Assembly (NCBI RefSeq): GCF_018294505.1
Contig: NC_057795.1
Span: 516,973,915 to 517,037,914 of the forward strand
Direction of reading: 5' to 3'
Source of the DNA: Triticum aestivum
Lineage: Eukaryota; Streptophyta; Magnoliopsida; Poales; Poaceae
Length of the DNA stretch: 64,000 nt
Below the pieces are notes generated by a model, which worked only from the letters and a program-made list of their open reading frames with translations, did no database searches and was not told where the DNA came from. Made by a program: the position numbers and the translations under genes. Shown here in pieces: positions 1-11,986 of this stretch. Numbering within the stretch: position 1 is the stretch's first letter; each line of letters opens with the position of its first letter.

Positions 1-3000
1 ATGCCCTTTCAGTTCTTCAAGATTGCCAAGACAAGTGATGCACCAAAGTATGTGTGTACATCTACCATTGCTATGGGTCCGTAAAAACCAAGTGCATCAA
101 CCGTCGTCCAGAGCACCGGGGCACTGGTTGCCTCTAGTTGCGGGTGCTTCGTTTGAGCTTCATCGAAACGTCGCCAAGTACCTCTACGCACGGATACGCA
201 AGACCGTCTCGGATATCGCCAAGTACCACGACAATATGAGTACAACTACCGTCGACATGCTTTTCGCCAAGTACCTCTCGGATCCGACAAGTACCCCGAT
301 GACGTGTGTACCACTACCGTTGACCCTCGAAGACCCCGTGGACGTCAAGTTCCTCACTACGACCCCGAACATCTACGGATTGTGTACGACTACTTCCACT
401 ACGGCCGTGTACCACTACTTCCACTACCGTCGTGAGAACGTCTACTTCCTCTACATTGCACCGAACTCGATCCACCCCGAAAATGCACGCTTCGAACGTA
501 TAACCTCGAGACGACCGCCCGTGAACGTATGCTTGTGTGTTGTATGAGATGCTCGAGTTTTGCACCATGATCGAATTGTCCTTGCGATGCCTCTCGTTTG
601 CCATGCCACCGTCCCGTGGGAACCCGGAATTTGGGAGCACCCCACCATCCTTGCATGACACGCTCACGCCCACTTTCTTTTGCACCGACATCTCAACGAG
701 TTGTCGGATCATCGAAATGTTGTCGTGGCACCATTTCCGTTGTTGTTGCCGTGGCACCCCTTTCATTCCGCCATGGTGACCAAATGCTTCATAACATGAT
801 CATGTCAACGTTTTCATAAAAATTCCATAAACTTGTATATGTCATCCGCATCATGATAACAACAATTAAAATGTTTAAAATTGTTGTTTGCGTTAAATTG
901 CTAAATAACATATGGGGATTTCCGGAATTGTTGTTTGTTGTTTTCAGCCTCATTTAAACTTGCCTAAATAGGTGGTTTGCTCATGCTTCACCTCTTTCCA
1001 TGTTTAATAACACTTAATATTGTTGGGTACATAAACGAGAGAGAACTAAATATTTGAATGTGGTGTTTCGTCAATATGCACTCGTTGCATATTGAGCTCC
1101 ACTTAACTTGTAGTATTCTTTGTTGCACTTTGCCATGCCATGCCTCTTTAAACCGGACATGCATCATACTTGTTTGTGCATCATGACATGTTTATGCTTG
1201 TGTGTTTACCATATTGTTTGCTTCTTTCCGGTTTGCTTCTCTTGTTAGCTTCGGTTTCGTTCCGGAGTTGTGAGGATTTGTTCGACTACGTCTGTTTGTC
1301 TTCTTCATGGACTCGTTCTTCTTCCTTGCGGGATTTCAGGCAAGATGACCATTACCCTCGATATCACTTCTATCTTTGCTTGCTAGTTGCTTCGTTCTAT
1401 CGCTATGCTGCGCTACCTATCACTTGTTTACCAAGCCTCCCAAATTGCCTTCCCAGCCTCTAACCTTTTTCACCCTTCCTAGCAAACCATTGCTTGGCTA
1501 TGATACCGCTTTGCTCAGCCCCTCTTATAGCGTTGTTAGTTGCATGTGAAGTTGAAGATTGCTCCATGTTGGAACAGGATCATTTTGGGATATCACAATA
1601 TCTCTTATTTAATTAATGCATCTATATACTTGGTAAAGGGTGGAAGACTCGGCCTTATGCCTGGTGTTTTGTTCCACTCTTGCCGCCCTAGTTTCTGTCA
1701 TACCGGTGTTATGTTCCTTGGTTTTGTGTTCCTTACACGGTTGGGTGATTTATGGGACCCCCTTGACAAATCGCTTTGAATAAAACTCCTCCAGCAAGGC
1801 CCAACATTGGTTTTAACATTTGCCACCTAAGCCTTTTTCCCTTGGGTNNNNNNNNNNNNNNNNNNNNNNNNNNNNNNNNNNNNNNNNNNNNNNNNNNNNN
1901 NNNNNNNNNNNNNNNNNNNNNNNNNNNNNNNNNNNNNNNNNNNNNNNNNNNNNNNNNNNNNNNNNNNNNNNNNNNNNNNNNNNNNNNNNNNNNNNNNNNN
2001 NNNNNNNNNNNNNNNNNNNNNNNNNNNNNNNNNNNNNNNNNNNNNNNNNNNNNNNNNNNNNNNNNNNNNNNNNNNNNNNNNNNNNNNNNNNNNNNNNNNN
2101 NNNNNNNNNNNNNNNNNNNNNNNNNNNNNNNTGCTCTTCTGAGTGTTGGTCCAAACTAGAGCCCTTTGCAGGGCCCCCTCAAGGAAACTTGAGGTCTGGT
2201 TTTAGTTGTACGGACTTCTCATCCGGTGTGCCTTGAGAACGAGATATGTGCAGCTCCTATCGGGATTTGTCGGCATAGTCATGTGGTCTTGCTGCTCTTG
2301 TTTTACCATTGTCGAAATGTCTTGTAAACCGGGATTCCGAGTTTGATCGGGTCTTCCTGGGAGAAGGAATATCCTTCATTGACCATGAGAGCTTGTGATG
2401 GGCTAAGTTGGGACACCCCTGCAGGGTATAAACTTTCGAGAGTCGTGCCCGCGGTTATGTGGCAGATGGGAATTTGTTAATATCCGGTTGTAGAGAACTT
2501 GACACTTGACTTAATTAAAATGCATCAACCGCGTGTGTAGCCATGATGGTCTCTTTTCGGCGGAGTCCGGGAAGTGAACACAATTTTGGGTTATGTTTGA
2601 CGTAAGTAGGAGTTCAGGATCACTTCTTGATCACTTCTAGCTTCTCGACCGTTCCGTTGCTTCTCTTCTCGCTCTTATTTGCGTATGTTAGCCACCATAT
2701 ATGCTTAGTTCTTGCTGCTACTCCACCACTTTACCCCTTCCTTTCCCAGAAGCTTAAATAGTCTTGATCTCGCGGGTTTTGAGATTGCTGAGTCCTCGTG
2801 ACTCACCAGATACTATCACCGCAGATCTTGGTCGTTGCTATGTTTCGTTTCATGTTGATCAGTAGTGGAGCCCAGTTGGGACGATCGGGGATCTAGCAGT
2901 TGGGTTATCTTCTTTTCTTTTGGCTTCGTCCGTAGTCGGACTATGTGTGTACTCTGAATGATGTATGATTTATTATGTTCATTGTGTGAAGTGGCGATTG

Positions 3001-3141
3001 TAAGCCAACTCTTTATCCCTTTCTTGTTCATTACATGGGATTGTGTGAAGATGACCCTTCTTGCAACAAAACCACCATGCGGTTATGCCTCTAAGTCGTG
3101 CTTCGACACGTGGGAGATATAGCCGCATCGTGGGTGTTACA
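1..3141 (+). repeat. 5' LTR of the LARD (3' two thirds)
   Basis: Corresponds to 8275-11530 of the 3' LTR and ends in the same gtgttaca. Over roughly the first 540 aligned bases I count about a dozen to fifteen substitutions, a few percent, pointing to an insertion of moderate age. Compared with the 3' LTR it lacks about 60 bp near 2812 (present at 11147-11209) and has its own N run at the same relative place. Confidence 0.9.
1848..2131. other. assembly gap (284 N) in 5' LTR
   Basis: Run of N. It sits at nearly the same LTR position as the gap at 10153-10462, so a sequence-specific feature, probably a homopolymer or strong hairpin, stopped the assembly in both copies. Confidence 0.99.
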
Positions 3142-6100
3142 AGTTGGTAATCAGAGCCATCCCCGACTTAGGAGCCCCCTGCTTGATCGAATCGTTGGCG
3201 TTGTTGAGTCTAGAACAAAAATGTTTTGAGTCTTAGGATTATATATATCAGAGAGTAGGATTCTTTTTACTCCTCGGTCCCTTCGTCGCTCTGGTGAGGT
3301 CTCCTGACGTAGATGTTTTGACTTTCCTCTCCTCAAATTTCACTAATTTTTTTATTGGATCACGCGGGTATCTTGGGATCGTTCCGACATTCTTATGACG
3401 AGAACATTGTTCTTGGTACCTCCTGACATTTAGGGGTTGTGGCAGTGTCCCGGGGAGTTGAGCTCCGAGGTGTTTTCGTCATAATTTTATCGTTGCAGTT
3501 CTGGAATACCTGAGTTTTGCCGACATCGAAAATCTCTTTTATGCAATTGTTGGTGAGATAACCTTGACGCCACCCAGTACTGGGGCGGGAGTTCGGGAGT
3601 ATTGCCATAGCTTGTATAACAGATGCTTTTCGAAGGTTGAGCTACACGATTTCCGAAGGTTTCTTGGTTATGTGTTGACGGATGGATACAACTTGGATGT
3701 AGGTATTGTTAGTTTGGGTGAGATATATTGCTTCTCATGTATCCCCAACACCAGATTGCATAACCAGAAAGTTTCGGGAGTTTTATAGGTGGGGATTCAA
3801 GTAGCTCTAGTTTTTTTCAACAGATGCATGATATGAGATTGGGGTTCGACGTCTACTGGTCCGCCTATCCACAGTCGTTTTTACAGTGGTCTCGTTGTGT
3901 CTTAAAGAACCCTTGGCTATGCTGGTTCGGGGACGCTTCGTATGTCATGTGCACTGCCTTGTACATGATGGTGTTGTACGATCGAGCCCATGTGGGCCCC
4001 ACCACAAAAACTTCGGATGGAATCTCTATCATATGTTTGTTCCGGCTTATTCTGCAAGGCAAATCCTTTGTTCTTTTTATTTGTGGTATTCGAGTTGCTT
4101 TGATGTCTGAGTGTTGATCCATACCTTTCCTAAATCGTGCTCTCATATTGCTATGTGAATACTAATCCTTCTTGATCATCGAGATTGTCATGTCAATTCT
4201 TTTCGACCGGTGTGCTTCTCTTCAAGTGGATCCGAACATTTCAACATTCGCAAGATCAATTCTAAGTTTTCTCAATGGTATCCATTCCATCTGCCCCAAG
4301 TTGCCTTTGTTTTTCCCGCCCTCCCACCCTTTTTATTTAAGGACTCAGATTTCTTAATCATGTATCCATTTATTCATGTGAAGTCACTTCACCCTTTTCA
4401 ATCAATGTTCTTATCCGGTGATTCTCAAGAAGATACTAATGGAGATACAAGTTTATAATTCTTCATTCTCGTATTCTTTCCAGTGGATTTAACTCAAGCT
4501 TTCGGTGTTGATCATATCCCTCTCCTTGTTTCAAATGTTTTCTCATGCCGGTGCACCTCTTAATCATTCACTTCTCGACATTCCTTCGTTCTCGAGTGTT
4601 GAATATATCTCAGAAGGCTCGTCTTTTCATTCAAGGTTTTTCTCTTATTCAAGCTATTTAATTCTACCGGTGCAATCTCTATTTCACGCAATCCTTCAAT
4701 GATGTTTCTTTCGAGTGGGCCCTAACCCACAGGTCTTTTCCCAGGATCTTACCTGACTCTTCAAATTATTTCGGAGCTATTCCAAATTCTTTTCAGAGTT
4801 TGACGTAAGAATGAATTTCATCAGTCAGATGCCATCTTCAAGATCGCTTTCAAATTGTTTTCATCTTTGACTCAACCTTTTTTCTTTTAATCCTTCCGGA
4901 GTGTCTCAACAATTCATGGTGGTGTTTCTCGTCGTCATTCTCGGATTTTGAAGACCGAAGAAGAGTTTTTCCTCCAAATATTATCCGTTCTCTCAGAGAT
5001 GTGTAGTTCAAGCTTGATGCCATCCTCTCATAATTGTTTTCGACTATGAGAATTCTTTTCTTACCATCCGGAGCATTTCATGAGTTGTTTGCATTTCTTT
5101 CCTCCGAAAGCCATCATGTCATAATTCTTCATTCTCACCGTGTAGTTATCGTTATCCAATTCTTTCGGTGCATCATTCAAATACCCTCTAATCAGTTCAT
5201 GATCTCTTCGTTCTCATGTATCTAAATCCCTTCAAGTATCTTCATTCTTTCCGGTGAATTGTGCCTTTGCTACTTTCATTTTCAATTCTTACGGTGGTTC
5301 GTTCAAGATTTCTCTTCCTTCGTTATCGTATCAATTCATTCGTTCTTTTGTTATTTCAATCCTACCGGTGGTTGTTGAAGACCTTCCTCAAGTTTGCGCT
5401 ATATCTCTATCTGTAATCATTTTTCAATGAGAATAAGTAGTATGCCAAATCCATTGCTTGTCATAAATTTAAATTGGTGAAGGATACGCATAACATAATT
5501 CTTATTCTTGTTTCATCCAAGTGTTTAATTCTTTTCTACCGGAGTTTGTCTGTGACATCAATTTCTCAGTTATATGTTGTTCATCTTTCTTCCAGAGTTC
5601 CAAATCTTCCGCTTTATCTCGTCGCGAAGCTCCATCTAAATCATTGCAAGGATTCACCTTGTGTTTTCAACTTCTCTTTCTTTATATCATCCTTTTATTA
5701 CCAGAGTTCTTCATGGAGGCTCTACATGATGGTTCATCAAGGATTTAATTCCTTCTCGAAGTGTTCATCGAGATTCTTTTCAGAGGAGTTCAAGCATTCT
5801 TCATCTTGCATTACAAAGTGAAATTCTTTCTACCTTATATTTTGAGGTGGTGTTATGTCACTCTTGACAATTTCCCTTCGTGTGTCATGATTCAACAGTT
5901 GTCAAGAATGAGATAGTTAAACCCATCAACTCCTTCGAGCATGAGTTCTTCTCAATCCATCAATCTCTTCGTTGGAGTTATCTTGTGTCATATTTCACCT
6001 AAAGCCTTCCCTAAGGAATGTTTCTATTTGTGGTGCTTATCAATGATCCAAGCTTTCTCCATATCCTTCTCGGTGGAAGAGGTTTTTCATCTCTTCGTTG

Positions 6101-6931
6101 ATCTCAAGCAAGCAATTGTTTCCGTTAGTGGCCGGTTGTCACCTCATAATTTTGAGATGTTTTCCATAAGCCCACAACAAGCTTGTGCTTTTCGTTGTTG
6201 ATTTTCCAACAACTCCGTTAAATCCTACTTTGCAAGGATGCTTTCAAGTTCATTTGTGGCAAAAGTTGTCATTTTCTTCTCCGTCCCTTTATCCCAACAA
6301 TCTAGCTTCTATTCTTTCATTCTGGAGGCATTGAGATGTTGCTCTCTTCACCCATCACCTCGTTTTGTCAAGATCACGCTATTTTCTTGCTCATCCATTT
6401 AACCGGAGTGTCATGTCTTTTTTTCAAGTTCTTTTCACCTTATCAAGTTTTGCCTCTCTTTTCTACCGGATTGCTGTCTGAAATCCTTCTTACCCATTGT
6501 GCCATTCTTTCAATAGTTCCGGAGGTAGTGTGTTGTTGATTTCATCAAGTATCATCCCATCTTCTCAAGTTCATGTTAATTCCTTCCATTTTCAGTCGGA
6601 GTACTGTCCAAAATTATATTATTCTTATTCATTCTTATCTCATTTCAACCTGAGTGGTTTCAATTCCTTCTTGTCCATTGTACTCGTCATTCATAGCTTT
6701 GCAACCTCCAAGGTTCACATGGTGTTCCTGGTTTCTATTTTCTACCGTAGTGCTCTCAATTGTGTTCAACTGCGTTGTGTTCTTTCTTTCAACTTTTCAA
6801 CCTCTCAAGGTTCTTTGGTTTCACTCTTTTGTCGAAGAAGCAACTTAGTTTTACCTCTTCTCTTCCTCTTTCGTTTCTCTCCGGTGCCATCCTAGATCTC
6901 GGGACGAGATCCTCTCGCAGTGGTGGAGTGT
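3142..6931 (+). repeat. non-coding internal domain of the LARD
   Basis: No gag, protease, reverse transcriptase, RNase H or integrase motif is readable in any frame. From about 4160 to 6890 the plus strand is strongly pyrimidine-rich and built from loosely repeated units in which a run such as ttctt is followed by ccggtg or ccggag (for example near 4207, 4416, 4548, 4667, 4896, 5068, 5250, 5364, 5538, 6401, 6519 and 6881). Short ORFs here are accidental. LARD internal domains are reported to be conserved for RNA structure and not for protein. Confidence 0.8.
3145..3157 (+). other. primer binding site of the LARD (initiator tRNA-Met type)
   Basis: Three bases after the LTR end the sequence reads tggtaatcagagc. 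The initiator tRNA-Met primer site of plant retrotransposons is normally tggtatcagagc, so this copy has one extra A. This fixes the transcription direction as plus. Confidence 0.75.
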
Positions 6932-9900
6932 TGTAACGCCCCGAGACCAACGCTCCAGATGCCTTCCTTGTATTCCGAGATTAGTCGTGTGATTTGTTTT
7001 GTTCGTTGCATTCATCCTTGCATCATGTGCATTGCATCATGTCATCATGCAACCCCTTTTTAAAACTCGCCTAAATAAATTGCATAGACCGTTGATCTAT
7101 TTAAATCGAGGGAATTCACTTGTGTTTTCTCTTTATAACATATTAAAGCCTCTCAATATTATTAGGGAGCTATAATAAATTTATTCCATTTATTGGGAAT
7201 TAACCATAACCCACTTGCAAAATATCCCAATTCCTTTGTTATCTTAATTCTTGGTCTCCAACCTTGTCATATATTCTTTCATCATATTCCGGAGCTCCAC
7301 CAAAAATCCAAACATTTTTGGACCTTCCTTTTATCAAGTCCTAGTTCAAACCCATTTGAATTAAATTCAAATGAGTTTGAATTCTTATCGTTCAATCTTG
7401 GCCATTTCTATTTCCTTGGAACCAGCGCATTTTTGCGAGTCCGAGAAAATTACCCTCGTGCGCAAATTCTTTCCTTGACCCTCTCTTTGTTTTTCTTCTC
7501 TCTAATTTGTTTTCTGCTAAAGGAAATAAGAATAAGAGGGAGAGAGGAGCAAGCCCAGCTGCAGCCTCAGGCCGGCCGGCCCAAGATCCAGCCAAGGCCC
7601 AACCCTAGAGCCTATCTAACCCTAGCCCCAATCCCCTCCTCTCGATCATCTGGTCTCTCCCTCCTTCCCCCGCTCGCGCCGCCAGAGAGGAGCGAGAGCC
7701 TCTCGCTCGATCCCGCAGCGCCGCCACCTCACGCCCTCGATCTCCTCTGCCTCGCGTCGCCCTCCGTCGTCAAGCGCCGCCCCTGTCCGGATCCGTCGGG
7801 CCCTGCCATGGCCGCGCCTCCTTGCTGCCGAGGCCCCGCCGCCAAGTCCCGCCTGTGTTGTTCTGTCGAGCGCCGGGACGAACGGCAGCAGCTCCTCCTT
7901 GCCTCGTCCACGTCGACGGGAGCCGTGCCTTGGACCTCTGCACCCTCACCGGAGCGAGCTCATCCCCGCCGCGCCAAGCCCCTCTCCATCGACCCCGCGC
8001 GCCATCGCAGAAACTCCATGGCCGTTAGCCGGTGCAGTAACGCCACCGCAGTACTACCCCGACCTCCGCGACCACCACCTCCGGCCTCCCCGTCCTCTGC
8101 TTTGCCTCCTCACACCCCTGCTTCCGCCTCGACAGCCTCCCGTGGATGCAAACACCTTTGCGGCCAAGGCCAACGCCGGCCGCTTCTTCCAGCCGCTGCT
8201 CGGCCATGCGCCAGCATCCAGCAGCTTGAGCGGTCCCCGGTGACCTCCCGAGGCAGAGCCTTGCAAGTCCCTTGATGCCCTTTCAGTTCTTCAAGATTGC
8301 CAAGACAAGTGATGCACCAAGTATGTGTGTACATCTACCGTTGCTATGGGTCCGTAAAAACCAAGTGCATCGACCGTCGTCCAGAGCACCGGGGCACTGG
8401 TTGCCTCTAGTTGCGGGTGCTTCATTTGAGCTTCATCGAAACGTCGCCAAGTACCTCTACGCACGGATACGCAAGACCGTCTGGGATATCGCCAAGTACC
8501 ACGACAATATGAGTACAACTACCGTCGATATGCTTTTCGCCAAGTACCTCTCGGATCCGACAAGTACCCCGATGACGTGTGTACCACTACCGTTGACCCT
8601 CGAAGACCCCGTGGACATCAAGTTCCTCACTACGACCCCGAACATCTACGGATTGTGTACGACTACTTCCACTACGGCCATGTACCACTACTTCCACTAC
8701 GGTCGTGAGAACGTCTACTTCCTCTACATTGCACCGAACTCGATCCGCCCAAAAAATGCACGCTTCGAAGGTATAACCACGAGACGACCGCCCGTGAACG
8801 TATGCTTGTGTGTTGTATGAGATGCTCGAGTTTTGCACCATGATCGAATTGTCCTTGCGATGCCTCTATTTTGCCATGCCACCGTCCCGTGGGAACCCGG
8901 AATTCGGGAGCACCCCACCATCCTTGCATGACACACTCACGCCCACTTTCTTTTGCACCGACATCTCGACGAGTTGTCGGATCATCGAAATGTTGTCGTG
9001 GCACCATTTTCGTTGTCGTTGTCGTGGCACCCCTTTCGTTCCGCCATGGTGACCAAATTCTTCATAACATGCTCATGTCAACGTTTTCATAAAAATTGCA
9101 TAAACTTGTATATCTCATCCGCATCATGATAACAACAATTAAAATGTTTAAAATTGTTGTTTGCATTAAATTGTTAAATAACATATGGGGATTTCTGGAA
9201 TTGTTGTTTGTTGTTTTTGGTCTCATTTAAACTTGCCTAAATAGGTGGTTTGCTCATGCTTCACCTCTTGCCATGTTTAATAACATTTAATATTGTTGGG
9301 TACATAAACGAGAGAGAACTAAATATTTGAATGTGGTGTTTCGTCAATATGCAACTCGTTGCATATTGAGCTCCACTTAACTTGTAGTATTGTTTGTTGC
9401 ACTTTGCCATGCCATGCCTCTTTAAACCGGACATGCATCATACTTGTTTGTGCATCATGACATGTTTATGCTTGTGTGTTTACCATATTGTTTGCTTCTT
9501 TCCGATTTGCTTCTCTCGTTAGCTTCGATTTCGTTCCGGAGTTGTGAGGATTTGTTCGACTACGTCTGTTTGTCTTCTTCATGGACTCGTTCTTCTTCCT
9601 TGCGGGATTTCAGGCAAGATGACCATTACCCTCGATATCACTTCTATCTTTGCTTGCTAGTTGCTTCGTTCTCTCACTATGCTGCGCTACCTATCACTTG
9701 TTTACCAAGCCTCCCAAATTGCCATGCCAGCCTCTAACCTTTTTCACCCTTCCTAGCAAACCATTGCTTGGCTATGATACCGCTTTGATCAGCCCCTCTT
9801 ATAGCGTTGTTAGTTGCAGGTGAAGTTGAAGATTGCTCCATGTTGGAACAAGATCATTTTGGGATATCACAATATCTCTTATTTAATTAATGCATCTATA

Positions 9901-11530
9901 TACTTGGTAAAGGGTGGAAGACTCGGCCTTATGCCTGGTGTTTTGTTCCACTCTTGCCGCCCTAGTTTCTGTCATACCGGTGTTATGTTCCTTGGTTTTA
10001 CGTTCCTTACACGGTTGGGTGATTTATGGGACCCCCTTGACAGTTCGCTTTGAATAAAACTCCTCCAGCAAGGCCCAACATTGGTTTTAACATTTGCCAC
10101 CTAAGCCTTTTTCCCTTGGGTTCTGCAGACTCAAGGGTCATCTTTATTTTAANNNNNNNNNNNNNNNNNNNNNNNNNNNNNNNNNNNNNNNNNNNNNNNN
10201 NNNNNNNNNNNNNNNNNNNNNNNNNNNNNNNNNNNNNNNNNNNNNNNNNNNNNNNNNNNNNNNNNNNNNNNNNNNNNNNNNNNNNNNNNNNNNNNNNNNN
10301 NNNNNNNNNNNNNNNNNNNNNNNNNNNNNNNNNNNNNNNNNNNNNNNNNNNNNNNNNNNNNNNNNNNNNNNNNNNNNNNNNNNNNNNNNNNNNNNNNNNN
10401 NNNNNNNNNNNNNNNNNNNNNNNNNNNNNNNNNNNNNNNNNNNNNNNNNNNNNNNNNNNNNNCTCTGAGTGTTGGTCCAAACTAGAGCCCTTTGCAGTGC
10501 CCCCTCAAGGAAACTTGAGGTCTGGTTTTAGTTGTACGGACTTCTCATCCGGTGTGCCCTGAGAACGAGATATGTGCAGCTCCTATCGGGATTTGTCGGC
10601 ACAGTCGGGTGGTCTTGCTGGTCTTGTTTTACCATTGTCGAAATGTCTTGTAAACCGGGATTCCGAGTTTGATCGGGTCTTCCTGGGAGAAGGAATATCC
10701 TTCGTTGACCGTGAGAGCTTGTGATGGGCTAAGTTGGGACACCCCTGCAGGGTATAAACTTTCGAGAGTCGTGCCCGCGGTTATGTGGCAGATGTGAATT
10801 TGTTAATATCCGGTTGTAGAGAACTTGGCACTTGACTTAATTAAAACGCATCAACCGCGTGTGTAGCCATGATGGTCTCTTTTCGGCGGAGTCCGGGAAG
10901 TGAACACAATTTTGGGTTATGTTTGACGTAAGTAGGAGTTAAGGATCACTTCTTGATCACTTCTAGCTTCTCGACCGTTCCGTTGCTTCTCTTCTCGCTC
11001 TTATTTGCGTATGTTAGCCACCATATATGCTTAGTTCTTGCTGCTACTCCACCACTTTACCCCTTCCTTTCCCAGAAGCTTAAATAGTCTTGATCTCGCG
11101 GGTTTTGAGATTGCTGAGTCCTCGTGACTCACCAGATACTATCACAACAGTTGCAGGTGCCGATGATACCAGTGCAGATGATGCAACCGAGCTCAGATGG
11201 GAGCTCAACGCAGATCTTGGTCGTTGCTATGTTTCGTTTCATGTTGATCAGTAGTGGAGCCCAGTTGGGACGATCGGGGATCTAGCAGTTGGGTTATCTT
11301 CTTTTCTTTTGGCTTCGTCCGTAGTCGGACTATGTGTGCTCTCTGAATGATGTATGATTTATTATGTTCACTGTGTGAAGTGGCGATTGTAAGCCAACTC
11401 TTTATCTCTTTCTTGTTCATTACATGGGATTGTGTGAAGATGACCCTTCTTGCGACAAAACCACCATGCGGTTATGCCTCTAAGTCGTGCTTCGACACGT
11501 GGGAGATATAGCCACATCGTGGGTGTTACA
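6932..11530 (+). repeat. 3' LTR of the LARD, complete (about 4.6 kb)
   Basis: Begins tgtaacgc and ends gtgttaca, an imperfect terminal inverted pair typical of LTRs (tg...ca). The sequence before it contains cagtggtggag, a purine-rich tract that can serve as the plus-strand primer. The block 7550-8270 is GC-rich and proline/alanine-like in translation; the part after 8275 has its duplicate at the start of the window. There is an N gap at 10153-10462. Confidence 0.88.
10153..10462. other. assembly gap (310 N) in 3' LTR
   Basis: Run of N placed just after tctttattttaa. The matching gap in the 5' LTR begins about 33 bases earlier. Confidence 0.99.
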
Positions 11531-11981
11531 CACATCTTCCATAGGATTTGGGTTTAGCATCAGAGAATCAAAGCTTCGAACGCTACACCCCTCTTAATAG
11601 TATGGTGGTCCTATGACTCGAAGAAAGAAGATTAACAAAACAAATGCTACGTCTTCACTTCGTCTTCATTATTCCTCGATCGCAGTCATTTTCTTCGAAC
11701 AGATACCGAACCAATTGCTTGTACTTCAGCAACTTTTAGGGGTCACTCTTGTTAGCTTCATCTTCGGTGATAACCTTCGCCGCCACGCAGAGAGTTATCT
11801 TTGTTGTTTGCATCAAACTCCTCGATTCTTCAGGGACCTGTTACACTGTGTGCACTAGCAAACACATAAGTCTCATACTGTTTATGTCAACAAACTCCAA
11901 AACATAAGGGGCCTATCATTGCACCAACAATAAGCATGCATAGCTCATACATACACTACAAATTACACTAAATAGATGAGG
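11531..11981. repeat. old flanking sequence, probable Copia/Sirevirus LTR remnant
   Basis: This stretch lies between the LARD and the Gypsy element. Phrases such as cctcttaatagta followed by cctatgactc near 11594-11620, and a tail with tgtcaacaa, ccaaaaca and aggggccta, resemble the 3' end of the Sirevirus LTR at 60045-60248. I infer a degraded related LTR that was the landing site of the LARD. No gene is supported here. Confidence 0.4.
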
Positions 11982-11986
11982 ATAGG
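11982..11986. repeat. target site duplication atagg (left) of the Gypsy element
   Basis: atagg immediately before the LTR start is repeated at 21596-21600 immediately after the other LTR. Five bases is the expected length for LTR retrotransposons. Confidence 0.92.

Larger units (their letters stand above)
1..11530 (+). mobile_element. LARD-type (Sukkula-like) non-autonomous LTR retrotransposon, 5' truncated by window
   Basis: Position 1 onward matches 8275 onward almost base for base up to 3141 and 11530 respectively, so these are two LTRs of one element and not a simple tandem duplication. Between them lie a primer binding site just after 3141 and 3.8 kb with no retroviral protein in any frame. 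An LTR of about 4.6 kb with a non-coding internal domain of about 3.8 kb fits the published definition of LARDs (large retrotransposon derivatives), whose type family in Triticeae is Sukkula. The family name is from memory and needs a TREP search; the architecture is read from the sequence. The element must be mobilised by Gypsy proteins supplied in trans. About 1.34 kb of the 5' LTR lies outside the window, so only the 3' flank of the target duplication (possibly cacat, 11531-11535) is visible. Confidence 0.85.

Noticed and set aside
7193..8275. 360-residue ORF at the start of the LARD 3' LTR
   Set aside because: Pro/Ala/Ser-rich translation of GC-rich LTR sequence with competing frames on both strands; no domain and no known LTR gene at this place.
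8272..8820. 182-residue ORF in the LARD LTR, also open in the other copy (23-547)
   Set aside because: Comparing the two LTR copies, about nine changes alter residues and about three are silent, the ratio expected without protein selection. It is LTR sequence with codon-like repetition, not a gene.
1..11530. Simple tandem duplication of a 3.2-kb segment
   Set aside because: The primer site after the first copy, tg...ca ends and the unique 6932-8274 prefix show that the repeats are LTRs.
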